A DNA stretch of 64,000 nucleotides from Druceiella hillmani (Eukaryota > Arthropoda > Insecta > Lepidoptera > Hepialidae), in NCBI GenBank assembly GCA_039881145.1, contig JAYKKI010000060.1:5146501-5210500 (forward strand), in the 5' to 3' direction. Under the pieces are notes generated by a model, which was not told the origin of the DNA, did no database searches, and saw only the letters and a program-made list of their open reading frames with translations. Shown here piece after piece: positions 1 to 11,318 of the stretch. The translations under genes were made by a program, and so were the position numbers. Position 1 is the stretch's first letter. Each line of letters starts with the position of its first letter.

Positions 1-2
1 TA

Positions 3-125
3 TTCACTGTCCAAGCAGCAAAACTTTGGAATCACCTGGATCCTGACACCAGGAAAATCACGTCCCTAAATATTTTCAAAGATCGAGTAAAAAAGTCTTC
101 TACTGAATACTTTTCCTTAGTGTAG
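3..125 (+). pseudogene. C-terminal tail of a CR1/Jockey-like LINE reverse transcriptase, cut by window edge
   Basis: Frame 3 is open from the window edge for 40 codons to TAG at 123-125. It reads FTVQAAKLWNHLDPDTRKI followed by LNIFKDRVKKS. The pattern 'aaklWN.L......i..l..FK..vk' is the usual end of the reverse-transcriptase polyprotein in CR1/L2/Jockey-type non-LTR retrotransposons. Positions 126-300 behind the stop, T-rich and then AT-rich, are probably the 3' untranslated region. The start lies outside the window, so I cannot tell whether the element is full length. The clade is uncertain; the LINE-tail assignment is fairly safe. Confidence 0.6.
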
Positions 126-299
126 TCCTGAATACTTTACCTTAGTCTTTTCCTGTCTTTTAGATCCCAAATCATGTCAATAGTTTGTATTAATTATACT
201 TTTGTATTTTTTAATTTTTTTTGTCTAATGTACTATATATAATTGGCATTGTAAAATCTCTTACAGTCAATCAATTAAATTTCAATACCAATTGTTATG

Positions 300-860
300 A
301 TTGACTTGAAGAGATTGCTCATGTAGCAATAACTCCGCCATAGTCATACATGTTAATTATTTAGTTGACATCTGAATTAAATTGTTTTTATGCGACATTT
401 TCAGTAAACGTTTTGATATGAATATTATTATTATATAATATTCATTCTTAACTTGCATTTGATTTTATTTTAGGGGTGCGTAATTGAACAATTTTAAACA
501 AATGATTATTTTGACTTATTAAAAAAATTAATATCTATTAGCAATCAACATTTTAAAAATTAAATACACGATATACTTTGTATGTCTTCAGACTTATATT
601 TTTATGAAATTTAAAAACTGTATAATATATGACTGGATATTTAATTAAAATTTTCTGTGGCGAAATATATCTGTTTAGTTTCGAAATTATGTTGTTACAT
701 CTATTCGGTTTGTTAAAATACTGCAAAACTCTTCACATGTATCATATGTGGATAATGATAATAAAGCCACTGATAAAACAAAATACTTTACGTAAACGAT
801 TACAACAATATGCATATATGACTAAAAAAATTGTCCTATGTCAAAGGAAATTCCATCGCA
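300..860. other. AT-rich sequence without recognisable feature
   Basis: I see nothing coding or repeated here. The frame running 629-940 has no family resemblance and continues into the GC-richer patch that follows, so I regard it as accidental. Confidence 0.5.
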
Positions 861-861
861 C

Positions 862-1030
862 TGTAATATGCTTTGTTTGCCGCTACGTCGTAGCGCGCTC
901 CAGGCTACGAGGCTCTACACGAGCCAGCCTCCGCGTTTAGCGTACGTTTGTCGCTCGGTTTTTATTTCACTCGCTGTGACAACGATTTTTTTTTGTTGAA
1001 TTTTCACGTTCGCGAAGCGGAATTGAATAA
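862..1030. other. GC-richer unique patch with CTACG/GAGCC repeats
   Basis: Composition changes sharply from the AT-rich surroundings. CTACGTCGTAG (884-894) is a perfect palindrome, and GGCTACGAGGCTC is followed by ACGAGCCAGCC, giving short inverted GGCTC/GAGCC words. No frame with recognisable homology crosses it. It may be a decayed mobile-element end or a regulatory sequence; I cannot decide between them. Confidence 0.3.
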
Positions 1031-1302
1031 CGTTATGCATATTTGCATTTTTATATTTGAGATGGTAGATATTATGTAAATATGCATCTGCTGGGGCGGT
1101 ATTACGTTTAGTACAGGGATGCAGGTGTTCACGTAATAATAATTGTTTATTATGTAAATTTACATGGTGCTAAATTAGAATCGGGATCATTTTGCTTCTT
1201 AAAATTTAGTCTCTTTAGTTTATAGTTCAGTTATAATATACCGTGTTGAAAGGATATTTGCCAGTATATACATATTATTATGTATATACATAATCCAAGT
1301 AA

Positions 1303-1445
<143 letters not shown>

Positions 1446-1795
1446 TGTCACTCACAGCCATAACTCATGAAGATCTCAAATATTACGAAATTTAGAAGCA
1501 TCCCCATAGTTTTCTCCTAAACTTTAGGCAGATTTCTAGTATAATTTTTTTTTATAAAATTGCCTTTATCGTTTCAGAGATAGGGGATGGGAATATTTTA
1601 CATATTGCCTAATGTATCATCACTCACAGCCGTGACTCTCGCGAATGTCTCCTATACTACGCATCTCTAAAGTTTCTCCTAAACTTTAGGCTGATTGCCA
1701 GTATCATTATTTTTTTGATAATATTTACTTTATAGTTTCGGAAATAGGGGATGGGAATATTTTATGCGAAAATTTTTGAGAATATCTTTTAAACT
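1446..1795. repeat. Two-copy tandem duplication, about 175 bp per unit
   Basis: The segments beginning CACTCACAGCC at about 1449 and 1621 run in parallel. Both contain TTTCTCCTAAACTTTAGGC, then TAGGGGATGGGAATATTTTA. The two units have diverged visibly, with indels, so the duplication is old. The AT microsatellite lies immediately upstream of unit 1. Confidence 0.75.
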
Positions 1796-2085
1796 ATCAC
1801 GCATAAAATTATGAAAAAGAAATAGTTTTTGAATCTTATAACTTGATTTTCAATTAATGATCCATGAAATGAAATCTACCCGCCCTCGCGATCCAGGTAA
1901 TAAAATAAATTCATTATGAATACCGTCTTTGCTCTCTTAAAATTTTCCACATGAATATTTTTGAGTCTTAATTATATAGATATGAGCAAGTTAATATGTT
2001 AGCCACAACGCCAATTTTAATTTTCCACTCAAACGGTTTCCGAAAGATTTTCGCAAAAAATTTTAGCTAAAGCTCTAGAATCATC

Positions 2086-2319
2086 CACAATTAAATGAAA
2101 CTACGTGATGTAGTATTATTTCTACTTTCTTTAATTTCAGGTGGGATATCAGCAAAGATCTTTGCTAATATCCCACCTGAAGATGTTGTAATACAACGAA
2201 ACCTAGGTCGTGGTAAAGAAATTAAAGAAAGTAGAAATAATACTACATCACGTAGTTTCATTTAATTGTGAATAATGAATTTCTACAAAATTAACGCCAA
2301 ATATATTCAATATTCAAAA
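2086..2319 (+). mobile_element. Hairpin element copy 1 (tail on right), 13-bp target duplication
   Basis: The left arm starts CACAATTAAATGAAACTACG at 2086. It lacks the block from TTTACCACGACC to ACATC, jumping from TTTAATTTC straight to AGGTGGGATATC. The centre is AGCAAAGATCTTTGCT. The right arm is complete and is followed by the one-sided tail (GAATAATGAATTTCTAC, then ATTAACGCCAAATATATTC) ending with TATTCAAAA. The target site CTCTAGAATCATC flanks it exactly at 2073-2085 and 2320-2332. Arms this long should fold into a stable hairpin if transcribed. No transposase or polymerase is encoded, so it is non-autonomous. Confidence 0.88.
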
Positions 2320-2332
2320 CTCTAGAATCATC

Positions 2333-3175
2333 TTAATCAAAATTCTGTAATAAATAATTTCATAATCGTCATAATTAAAAATTGTATATCCCATAAAATA
2401 TGACAAATTAATAAAATTGAGATAAACAAATTTAAGTTAAGTAGTTTTATTACAAATCGATGATGTAAAATAATCATGGGCAGCTATTGTTCATATTTGA
2501 AAATATAGAAAATATCTGATACGCAGTAATATGGGGCTTTAATCAGACTAAATTAAAATGGTAGGAAACTTATCTTTTGTTGGAGTTGGATATCATATAA
2601 GAGCTCCTTCATGATGTAGTCAAATCTTTTATTATAACATATGATACATAAATCTTATATCTTAACATTATAAAATATGAAAGTAGAATTAAAGAGTGGA
2701 AAAAAAAATCATTAGTTGTCCCCATTAAAATTTTAAACTATTGTGTTTTATACGGTTAGTATGCTTTGTCACTTCTCTAAATTTCAAGTTCCTTCTACGT
2801 CAAATAATTTCTGAGAAAAACGGCTATGAAAGACAGATATGCGGACACGTGAGCGATGTTATGAAAGTTCCAAAGGTAACCTTTTATTACTGAGTACTTA
2901 ATGAATGCAAAAATGTTCTTGCTTTACGGAAGTTTTACTTTTCCGCTTGTTTTCTAGTCCTTTGGATTGGCACAATTTTTTTAAGTAATACATACTTCTT
3001 TAAAAAAATTCTATATTAATTGTTTAATAATAAATTAGTAATATAGAGTTATATTAGTACATGTGTATGTATCTACATATACACTGTGTATTTCCCACAC
3101 TTAAGCAAATGTTGGGTATACCTTTTCTATTAGCATTGTTATATTTTTATATATTTTCTTCACACCATTAAATTG
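2333..3175. other. AT-rich unique sequence
   Basis: No coding frame, RNA gene or array is visible. There is a modest rise in GC around 2840-2880, without a recognisable motif. Confidence 0.5.
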
Positions 3176-3530
3176 ACTTCATTTCATTGATCTGACTTGT
3201 TAAATTACTGAACGTTTAATTAATTATTAAATTAAATTACTGAACTTTTAATTAATTGTTAAATTAAATTACTGAACTTGTTAAATTATTGAACTTTTAA
3301 TTAATTGTTAAATTACTGAACTTTTAATTAATTGTTAAATTTCTTACTGAACTTTTAATTAAATTGACTTGTTAAATTACTGAACTTTTAATTAATTAAA
3401 TTACTGAACTTTTAATTAAATTAAATTACTGAACTTTTAATTAACTTGTTAAATTACTGAACTTTTAATTAAATTGATTTAATTTCATTGATCTGACTTG
3501 TTAAATTACTGAACTTTTAATTAATCACAA
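3176..3530. repeat. Irregular minisatellite, core TTAAATTACTGAACTTTTAATTAA
   Basis: More than ten imperfect copies of a core of about 24-30 bp, differing in how many TTAAT or TTGTTAAAT blocks are inserted. The longer phrase ATTTCATTGATCTGACTTGTTAAATT occurs at both ends of the array (from about 3180 and about 3482), which suggests a larger internal duplication. It is noncoding. Confidence 0.9.
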
Positions 3531-4030
3531 AGTGCTTTTATTCTTCCTCTAGAGCTTATTTATCTTAAATATAAGTCATGAACACCATTAGGTAAGTGAT
3601 ATGGTATTTGGCATTATTTTTAGCTATGCAAGGATGTCGGCTAGTATATTTTTCTCAATCTGAAAGCAAATAACACGTTTGGTCAGATTTATTAATTTAA
3701 AATAATTTTACACATTTTTCATTTTTGAATATTTACTAAATGTTTTTATACTGATGAAGACTATTAAACGAGAATAGAAATCACACGTTGGGACTTCCTT
3801 ACAGTTTTATTATATTATCGTAAAACTTAGTCAGTGGGTTTTTGACAAAAATAGAAAGCCGAAAAATTTAATAAGTAAAGTAATAATAAAATATGGAATT
3901 ATGAAATAATCATAATAGGACGTTTTCTTCAGTTATGCAATGAAACGTTCCTTCATAGGAAATTTCAAGAACTTAGCTTAGCAGGAAGTACTTTTAGTGG
4001 ATTTTATGTGGGGGTCAGTATCAAAGTATG
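3531..4030. other. AT-rich unique sequence
   Basis: No gene, array or mobile-element end was recognised between the two minisatellites. Confidence 0.45.
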
Positions 4031-4471
4031 TGATATTTCAAAGTAACAGTACATTTTTAAAGTGATATTTTAAAGGGTCAGTACATTTTCAGCGTGATAT
4101 TTTAAAGAGTCGGTATATCTTAAATGTGATGTTTTAAAGGGTCGGTGTATTTTACATTTAATATTTTAAAGGGTCGAAATAATTTAAACGTAATGTTTTG
4201 AAGTCAGTATATTTTAAACGTGATATTTTAAGGAGTCAGTATATTTTAAGCATGACATTTTAAAGGGTCGGTATAATTTAAATGTGATGTTTTAAAGGGT
4301 CAGTATATTTTAAACGTGATATTTTAACGAATCAGTATATTTTAATCGTGACACTGTAAAGGGTCGGTATATTTTAAAAGTAAAATTTTAAAGGGTCGGT
4401 ATGAATGAAATGAGATATTTTAAAGGGTCGGTATATTTTAAAAGTTATATCTTAAAGGGTTCGTATACTTT
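4031..4471. repeat. Minisatellite of about 33 bp, core TTTTAAAGGGTCGGTATA
   Basis: About 13 degenerate copies of a unit of roughly 31-33 bp: TATTTTAAACGTGATATTTTAAAGGGTCGG. Variation is concentrated in the xxxGTGATxT segment. Units with GGGTCGG and GAGTCAG alternate irregularly. It is noncoding. Confidence 0.9.
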
Positions 4472-4778
4472 TCCTTGCACTGAGTTAGAAACTCAAATTC
4501 TTATAAGATTTTAAGGCCATAGGTCTTAGTATTTTATGTTACAGACAGACATATAGTTAGATGAATAAGAAATGATCCTATAGACGGATATAAAAAGGTA
4601 CTTATAAGAATACCGTTTTATTCGTTCTGAGGTATAAAACTCTAATGACGTAAGTGAAGAAAAGAAAAAACAAGTCAAGTTCGAGTAGAACTCATACTAG
4701 GAGGGTCACGTAAATATTTAGGCATTTAAAAATATTTAAGGTTATATTATGTTTCTGTTAAACTATTTACAAATATTA
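4472..4778. other. AT-rich spacer between arrays
   Basis: Unique sequence with no recognisable feature. Confidence 0.4.
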
Positions 4779-5893
4779 ATTTTTCACATCATATATTGCC
4801 AGCTGCATGGCTCATAGGCGTAAAAATATCGTGCATATTTAAATAATATTATTTCTCACCATATAAATATATAAATATATTGCCCAGTATATCTTTCACA
4901 GGTGTAAAAACATGGGACATATTTAAATAATATTATTTCTCACCATATAAATGTATAAATATATTGCCCAATATACCTTTCACAGGTGTAAAAACATGGG
5001 ACATATTTAAATAATATTATTTCTCACCATATAAATATATAAACATATTGCCCAATATACCTTTCACAGGTGTAAAAACATGGGACATATTTAAATAATA
5101 TTATTTCTCACCATATAAATATATAAATATATTGCTCAATATACCTTTCACAGGTGTAAAAACATGGGACATTTAAATAATATTATTTCTCACCATATAA
5201 ATATATACACATATTGCCCAATATACCTTTCACAGGTGTAAAAACATGGGATATATTTAAATAATATTATTTCTCACCATATAAATATATAAATATATTG
5301 CTCAATATACCTTTCACAGGTGTAAAAACATGGGACATTTAAATAATATTATTTCTCACCATATAAATGTATAAATATATTGCTCAATGTACCTTTCACA
5401 GGTGTAAAAACATGGGACATATTTAAATAATATTATTTCTCACCATATAAATATATAAACATATTGCCCAATATACCTTTCACAGGTGTAAAAACATGGG
5501 ACATATTTAAATAATATTATTTCTCACCATATAAATATATAAATATATTGCTCAATATACCTTTCACAGGTGTAAAAACATGGGACATTTAAATAATATT
5601 ATTTCTCACCATATAAATGTATAATTATATTGCTCAATGTACCTTTCACAGGTGTAAAAACATGGGACATATTTAAATAATATTATTTCTCACCATATAA
5701 ATATATAAACATATTGCCTAATATGCCTTTCACAGGTGTAAAAACATGGGACATATTTAAATAATATCATTTCTCACCATATAAATATATAAATATATTG
5801 CTCAATATACCTTTCACAGGTGTAAAAACATGGGACATTTAAATAATATTATTTCTTACCATATAAATATATAAACATATTGCCCAATATACG
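4779..5893. repeat. 84-bp tandem array, 13 units, with 82-bp variants
   Basis: The anchor ATTTCTCACC begins at 4851, 4935, 5019, 5103, 5185, 5269, 5351, 5435, 5519, 5601, 5685, 5769 and 5851 (last copy ATTTCTTACC). Spacing is therefore 84 or 82 bp. The 82-bp units lack one AT, reading GGGACATTTAAAT instead of GGGACATATTTAAAT. Each unit carries CTTTCACAGGTGTAAAAACATGGG. Units are nearly identical except the first and last. No coding frame persists. Confidence 0.95.
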
Positions 5894-6490
5894 TTTCATA
5901 CACAAAATAAATATATTTTTTAAATTACAAAACTGTTTTTCTTTAGTTTAAAGTCACCGAAATGGAGTTTCTATGATCTTTTTACATACCCAGATACTTG
6001 TAAATTTATCGACTATTATACTCGTATACCGGTAGACCTACATATCTATGACAATTTTATTTATAGTTTCATTATATATATCACCATTGTGAATACCTTT
6101 CAGATATTCAAAAGGCATAATGACCATTTTAAAGCTATATGTATCGTAAACGGATCCCTATACGGGAAAAGTGTTTTTGGCACAACTCCAATATTTTTGA
6201 AAAGAGCTATTCAATCATATTCTAGTTTGGCTACAGAACCAAAAATAAAATGTTAAGGTACTGATAAGCAATAAATAAGAAGGTGGCAATTTAAATAATA
6301 AATTAGTAGTCATGACGACAGACGTATTAAAATTACATATAATTAAAAAACCTACTATTTTGCAGCTTCAAACTTAATACACTTAATATTTAATACTCTG
6401 AACCTATTGTTAAAAGAATGGATTCAAAATTCAAACCCAAACATAATAATTCATAAGAGAATCTCCACCCACATTTTATAATTACTCACA
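5894..6490. other. AT-rich unique sequence
   Basis: No feature recognised. A short stretch from 6090 to 6250 has slightly more balanced composition but many stops in all frames. Confidence 0.4.
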
Positions 6491-6722
6491 TTAATACACA
6501 CAATTCAAACAGCACTCGCCCGCGTCGAGTTTTCAAAGCTCACTGACTTTCCTCGAAAGCTCCCCGTAACATAATCCCATAAGCTTTCACTTTTTTTTCA
6601 TCAACAAAACAATGACGGGATTTAATAAAGCTCCATTATCAAATACGCCCCCGGTAAAGTCCCCGTTGGCAATTACAGTGGTTGATTGTTATACGAATCG
6701 AGTTCGGGAATCGTTTTTTTTA
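6490..6722. other. GC-richer unique patch
   Basis: Non-repetitive and much less AT-rich than its surroundings, with words such as CACTCGCCCGCGTCGAG, TACGCCCCCGGTAAAG and TGGCAATTACAG. All frames are short. It could be a regulatory element or a transcript fragment of a flanking gene; the sequence alone does not say which. Confidence 0.3.
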
Positions 6723-6774
6723 ATTAATCCTAAGTATCGGTCGAGAACAGGTGTATAAATATCAAACAAAGCTG

Positions 6775-6778
<4 letters not shown>

Positions 6779-6829
<51 letters not shown>
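6779..6829. repeat. (AT)n microsatellite
   Basis: A pure run of about 25 dinucleotide units. Confidence 0.97.
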
Positions 6830-6831
<2 letters not shown>

Positions 6832-7389
6832 TTGAGTATAGTTATGAGCCTCATAATTCTTGAACAGAACGATGTAATCATTGATACAGAATTGAAAAGC
6901 CATTTGAATTAATTTGGAAACATAAAATTGCGCCAATTTTCCACATAATATTATTTAAATGTCATAAGAATAATTTTTGGGATTCTATGCCCTAAAAGTA
7001 AAAACACGGAACATTGATAAGATCACTAATGTGTCGTCTGTGTGTCATAGTTATTTTTCTTAAAAACCGCTTGATGTATTGTCTATTAACACAGATAAAT
7101 TTGAAATTGTTCATAAGCCGAAAGTAATACTTGAAGTTTTTTTTTAATTTCTAGTATAGTTTGGGATCGTTATACCAATAAAGAGAGTTACAAGGATTCA
7201 AGGAATATTTTTACCAATTTTATATAACATATTCCTAGAACATTACTAGAAAATCATCCAAAGTTTACCGGAAAACTATTATGATGACTCTAAATCTCAA
7301 TACTTTTAGAGAAATTCGCAATGTTTATATGCTTGTAAATACATAAAGTAGACATTATATTCATATGTGAAATCAAACCAAGGAAATAG

Positions 7390-7735
7390 ACTAGCTCATA
7401 AGACTAACGTGAAACGTCTACTCCAAAATTGAATTCACTTTGAAAATAGATATTAAGATTGGCGCATGGATTAACGTGGACAGTCTACTCCCAAATTTAA
7501 TTCACTTTGAAAATAGAAGTTAAGACTGGCACATAATACTAACGTGGATAGTCTATTCCAAAATTGGATTTACTTTTAAAATAGATATTAAGACTGGCAC
7601 ATAAGACTAACGTGGATAGTCTGCTCCAAAATTGAATTCACTTTGAGAATAGATGCTCAAACTGGCACATAAGACTAACGTGGACCGTCTACTTTAAAAT
7701 TGAATTCACTTTGAAAATATTAAGGCTAAAGAGAA
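7390..7735. repeat. 68-bp tandem array, five units
   Basis: TAACGTG recurs at 7405, 7472, 7540, 7608 and 7676. Each unit reads ACGTGGAxxGTCTACTCCAAA, then TTGAATTCACTTTGAAAATAG. Divergence between units is moderate. The array ends just before the LINE relic at 7808. Confidence 0.92.
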
Positions 7736-7807
7736 ATCTCACAAATATGAACAGTGTATCAAACCAGTTCTTATATGGCTATAAACTTGGGTGTTAACAA
7801 AAGAGAT

Positions 7808-8206
7808 CCTCACCAAGCTCAGAGTGGCTCAGAGAGCAATTGAAAGGAAACTGATAAGGGTCACGCGGAAAGACAAAAAAGAGAATGAGTGGTGCACAGG
7901 GAAGAGTAGAATCGCGGACGTCATCAAACGGGTGACGAAACTTAAGTGAAAATGAGCTGGTAACATTGCGAAAAATAGAATTAAAGGTGTAAATTATTCG
8001 TGGAATGGAGACCGTGGGAGGAAAAACGTCCTCAAGGAAGGCCAAATATGCGTTGGTACGATGACATTAAAAGAAAAACTGGAGTGGAATGGTTGGAAAG
8101 ACACAAAATCGATGAGAGTGGTATAAAAAGTAAAGGAGGCCTACACTTTAGAAGTAGAACATGGCCAAAGAAGAAAGATGTTTACAGAAAAATTAGGTTG
8201 ACCTAA
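7808..8206 (+). pseudogene. RTE-like LINE reverse transcriptase C-terminus, mutated
   Basis: The reading frame from 7808 gives KLRVAQRAIERKLIRVTRK, then SRIADVIKRVTKLK. It hits two TGA codons at 7947 and 7953, both where the family has Trp (KLKWxWAGH), followed by AGNIAKNR. After a frame change before 8000 it continues EWRPWEEKRPQGRPNMRWYD to TAA at 8204-8206. The phrases 'QRA.ER...', 'K..WAGH', 'GRP..RW.DD' mark the C-terminal domain of a very common insect LINE family. The catalytic domain is absent. It is inactive. Confidence 0.8.
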
Positions 8207-8764
8207 ATTTGTATAACGACTTATCTGTGTGAGAAACCAACGTAGTGCGATTTTCTACTATTGTTAAATAAGTTTTATTTTTTGAGTAGAGACTCGTAAA
8301 ATCAAATGTACAACCTTAAAAAATATTAGAAACGTTGAAGTTTAAGGCGGCGATGAGTGAAAGAAACTTTTGAAAAATCTTGATAATTGTTCGAATTATA
8401 AACGATTAAAATTTAACGTTTAGATAAGAATGGCAATATTGAATTGCGAAGTCATTTTTACTTATGTTTATTTTATTATTCGATAGTGAACGAGGTAGGG
8501 TATCTACCCTATCTCCACTTTATCCCCATTATTAAAATTTAAAAGCTCATAACTAACTTATTTTTAATATTTTTTATAATCTTTTACTAGAGGTTTTTAA
8601 TTAATCTATATTTTTATAATGCTTTACTACAGACTATAGCAATATCAAGTTTAGTAGGAGTCAACTCTCCGTTCCTGGATCGATTTGAACAAGAAATACT
8701 TTATGTATTTTTGCATATATTTTTATACATTTGTATTTTAATAGAAAACTCGGTGATTAATTTT
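8207..8764. other. AT-rich unique sequence
   Basis: No gene, array or element end recognised between the LINE relic and hairpin copy 2. Confidence 0.4.
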
Positions 8765-8780
8765 TACATAATATTATATT

Positions 8781-9051
8781 GAATATATTTGGCGTTAATT
8801 TTGTAGAAATCCATTATTCACAATTAAATGAAACTACGTGATGTAGTATTATTTCTACTTTCTTTAATTTCTTTACCACGACCTAGGTTTCGTTGTATTA
8901 CAACATCTTCAGGTGGGATATTAGCAAAGATTGGTCAAAGGTTATCTTTGCTAATATTCCACCTGAAGATGTAATACAACGAAACCTAGGTCGAGGTAAA
9001 GAAATTAAAGAAAGTAGAAATAATACTATATCACGTAGTTTCATTTAATTA
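8781..9051 (-). mobile_element. Hairpin element copy 2 (tail on left), 16-bp target duplication
   Basis: The tail (GAATATATTTGGCGTTAATT) is on the left, followed by both full arms. Both arms carry the ATTTC/GAAAT variant and the GGGATATTA centre. The loop between arms is the unique GGTCAAAGGTT. The right arm ends at TTTCATTTAATTAT. The 16-bp site TACATAATATTATATT occurs exactly at 8765-8780 and 9052-9067, the longest target duplication of the family here. Confidence 0.9.
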
Positions 9052-9177
9052 TACATAATATTATATTAATAGCTATCAAAAGAGTCTATGTATACACTAA
9101 ATTATTAATAATACACAAATCATTCACAATTCATAAAACAAAAAGAATTTTCACTTCAAACCCAAAATCATTTTGCA

Positions 9178-9260
9178 TAATTAAATGAAACTATGTGATG
9201 AAGGATTATTTCTATTTGGTTTAAATTCTTCACCACGACCTAGGCTTTGTGATATTACAA
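9178..9260 (-). mobile_element. Hairpin element copy 3, split by copy 4 (outer part)
   Basis: A diverged arm (AATTAAATGAAACTATGTG, then CACCACGACCTAGGCTTTG) that breaks off after GATATTACAA, where copy 4 is inserted. The matching inner part of the same arm resumes at 9506. It is older and more mutated than its guest. Confidence 0.8.
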
Positions 9261-9495
9261 TATTGAATATATTTGGCGTTTATTTTGTAGAAATCCATTA
9301 TTCACAATTAAATGAAACTATATGATGTAGTATTATTTCTACTTTCTTTAAGTTCTTTACCACGACCTAGGTTTCGTTGTATTACAACATCTTCAGGTGG
9401 GCTATTACCAAAGATTCATCACGAAACCTAGGTCGTGGTAAAGAACTTAAAGAAAGTAGAAATAATACTACATCACGTAGTTTCATTTAATTGTG
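9261..9495 (-). mobile_element. Hairpin element copy 4 inserted into copy 3, 10-bp target duplication
   Basis: The tail begins TATTGAATATATTTGGCG. Both arms are of the AGTTC/GAACT subfamily with a GGGCTATTA centre. The right arm ends ...TTTCATTTAATTGTG. The host word GATATTACAA is duplicated at 9251-9260 and 9496-9505, defining both ends of the element to the base. The right arm lacks its inner part from GGTGGG to about AATACAA. Confidence 0.9.
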
Positions 9496-9505
9496 GATAT
9501 TACAA

Positions 9506-9545
9506 CATCTTCAGTTGGGCAATTAGCAAAGATCTTTGCAACAAT
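9506..9545 (-). mobile_element. Hairpin element copy 3, inner remainder
   Basis: CATCTTCAGTTGGGCAATTAGCAAAGATCTTTGC continues the arm interrupted at 9260. The second arm is missing beyond the centre, so copy 3 was already truncated or later lost that half. Confidence 0.75.
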
Positions 9546-9555
9546 TTATCACAAA

Positions 9556-9790
9556 ATCAGGGCCCCCGGCGGACCAAGCCCGGTGAAGGGTCCGCACGTA
9601 TGAATCCAGAGATCACATGTCCGGTTGAACCGAGTAAATTAACGCGCGGCCACAATATTTACTCTCGACTCGGCAACAAAACGAATATCGTACGTCTGCT
9701 CCGTGCGACCTAATTGGAGTGCAAACAGCGGCGCGTATGAAAAGCAGGCCGTTTCAATTGAAAAGATGACGTAATTTGGTGAAAAATAAA
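9556..9790. other. GC-richer unique patch
   Basis: Starts abruptly with GGGCCCCCGGCGGACC and continues with CGCGCGGCCAC, GGCGCGTATG and AAGATGACGTAAT (a CRE-like TGACGTAA). It is unlike every repeat in the window. A frame through 9713 is open but I recognise nothing in it. It may be a regulatory or conserved noncoding sequence. Confidence 0.35.
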
Positions 9791-9904
9791 CTGCCAAGGC
9801 GAGGCAGAGTTAGATAATAGATATAAAGGAGACTTATATTGAATATGCTGTAAAATATTTAAATAATTGCTTTGCGAAATTATGAATTCACAACAACTAA
9901 AAAA

Positions 9905-10005
9905 GAAATGAAACTACGTGATATAGTATTATTTCTACTTTCTTTAAGTTCTTTACCACGACCTAGGTTTCCTTGTATTACATCTTCAGGTGGGCTATTA
10001 ACAAC
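9905..10005. mobile_element. Hairpin element copy 5, one arm only
   Basis: A single arm from AAATGAAACTACGTGATATAG to GGTGGGCTATTAACAA. It belongs to the AGTTC subfamily and lacks a tail and partner arm. Without the second arm it cannot form the long hairpin. Confidence 0.85.
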
Positions 10006-10006
10006 G

Positions 10007-10750
10007 AGTAACTCTTAGGAATATCCAACAGCATTTATAAGTTTCAAGCACAATAGCGGAAGCCAGGTTTGTGTGGGTTTTCCCACTGTTTATGTTAGTG
10101 AGTTTATTGTAGGGGAGCTCCTCCCCCGAAAATTTTGTACAACCTTTAGATACAACCTTCAATCATTATTTAGTTACAACCTTTAATAATTATAACATCT
10201 ATATAATATCTACATCTATGAGCAATTCAAGAGCTTATATGAGTTTCTGAAAAATTGGAAATATTATAGGGATAATAAAGAAAATGTCTATTTTTCACAC
10301 AGGGTTAATTAGCTGTAATCGTAAACTTTGACAATAATATTTTTCAGAAAGGTTTGCGAATTTTCATATACGTCTTATCATGGAATCCTAAACATTCTCT
10401 ACTCAGTTTGATGGAGAACATCAACTGTATGAATAACATAAACTTGTTTTTATAACATGTATAAGTTTAGGATATTTCGAGGTGCACTTATAGATTAGCT
10501 AGCTGAGAGATGGCTTAAAATAAGTTACTCACTTATATAAATGTAAATATGTATAAAAATCTAAATAATTATACATCCAAACAAGTCAAAACAGACCTGT
10601 AAATGGTATGAAATAAAAATAAAAAAATAAAACAAAATATCTCTAGACTCCTAGTGACGATTTTAAATCACACCGTTCCAAAACAAATAAATAGAGAAAT
10701 AAACATAATTCAATTACTTCTCTATACCGTACCATGGCAATTCCTTATTT
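10007..10750. other. AT-rich unique sequence
   Basis: No gene or array seen. TACAACCTTTA-like words repeat loosely at 10139-10190. Confidence 0.4.
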
Positions 10751-10754
10751 TATT

Positions 10755-11318
10755 CTTGGATAAGATATAAATATAAATATGGCTAAGATATAAAGATATA
10801 AATATAACATATAATGTATTTTAGCTTTGGCCTGCAACTTCAACTAAGACATAAATATAAATATGGCTAAGATATAAAGATATAAATATAACATATAATG
10901 TATTTTAGCTTTGGCCTGCAACTTCAACTAAGACATAAATATAAATATGGCTAAGATATAAAGATATAAATATAATATATAATGTATTTTAGCTTTGGCC
11001 TGCAACTTCAACTAAGATATAAATATAAATATGGCTAAGATATAAAGATATAAATATAATATATAATGTATTTTAGCTTTGGCCTGCAACTTTAACTAAG
11101 ATATAAATATAATATATAATGTATTTTAGCTTTGGCCTGCAACTTCAACTAAGATATAAATATAAATATGGCTAAGATATAAAGATATAAATATAACATA
11201 TAATGTATTTTAGCTTTGGCCTGCAACTTCAACTAAGATATAAATATAAATATGGCTAAGATATAAAGTTATAAATATAATATATAATGTATTTTAGCTT
11301 TGGCCTGCAACTTCAGTA
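10755..11318. repeat. Second 84-bp tandem array, seven units
   Basis: TTGGCCTGCAACTTC begins at 10827, 10911, 10995, 11079, 11132, 11216 and 11300. The spacing is 84 bp except one unit shortened to 53 bp. The unit contains ATATGGCTAAGATATAAAG and ATAATGTATTTTAGCTTTGG. Its sequence is unrelated to the array at 4.8 kb despite the identical period. Confidence 0.95.

Noticed and set aside
629..940. 103-codon open frame as a gene
   Set aside because: Unrecognised, spans a composition break, and its start is an ordinary AT-rich chance ATG.
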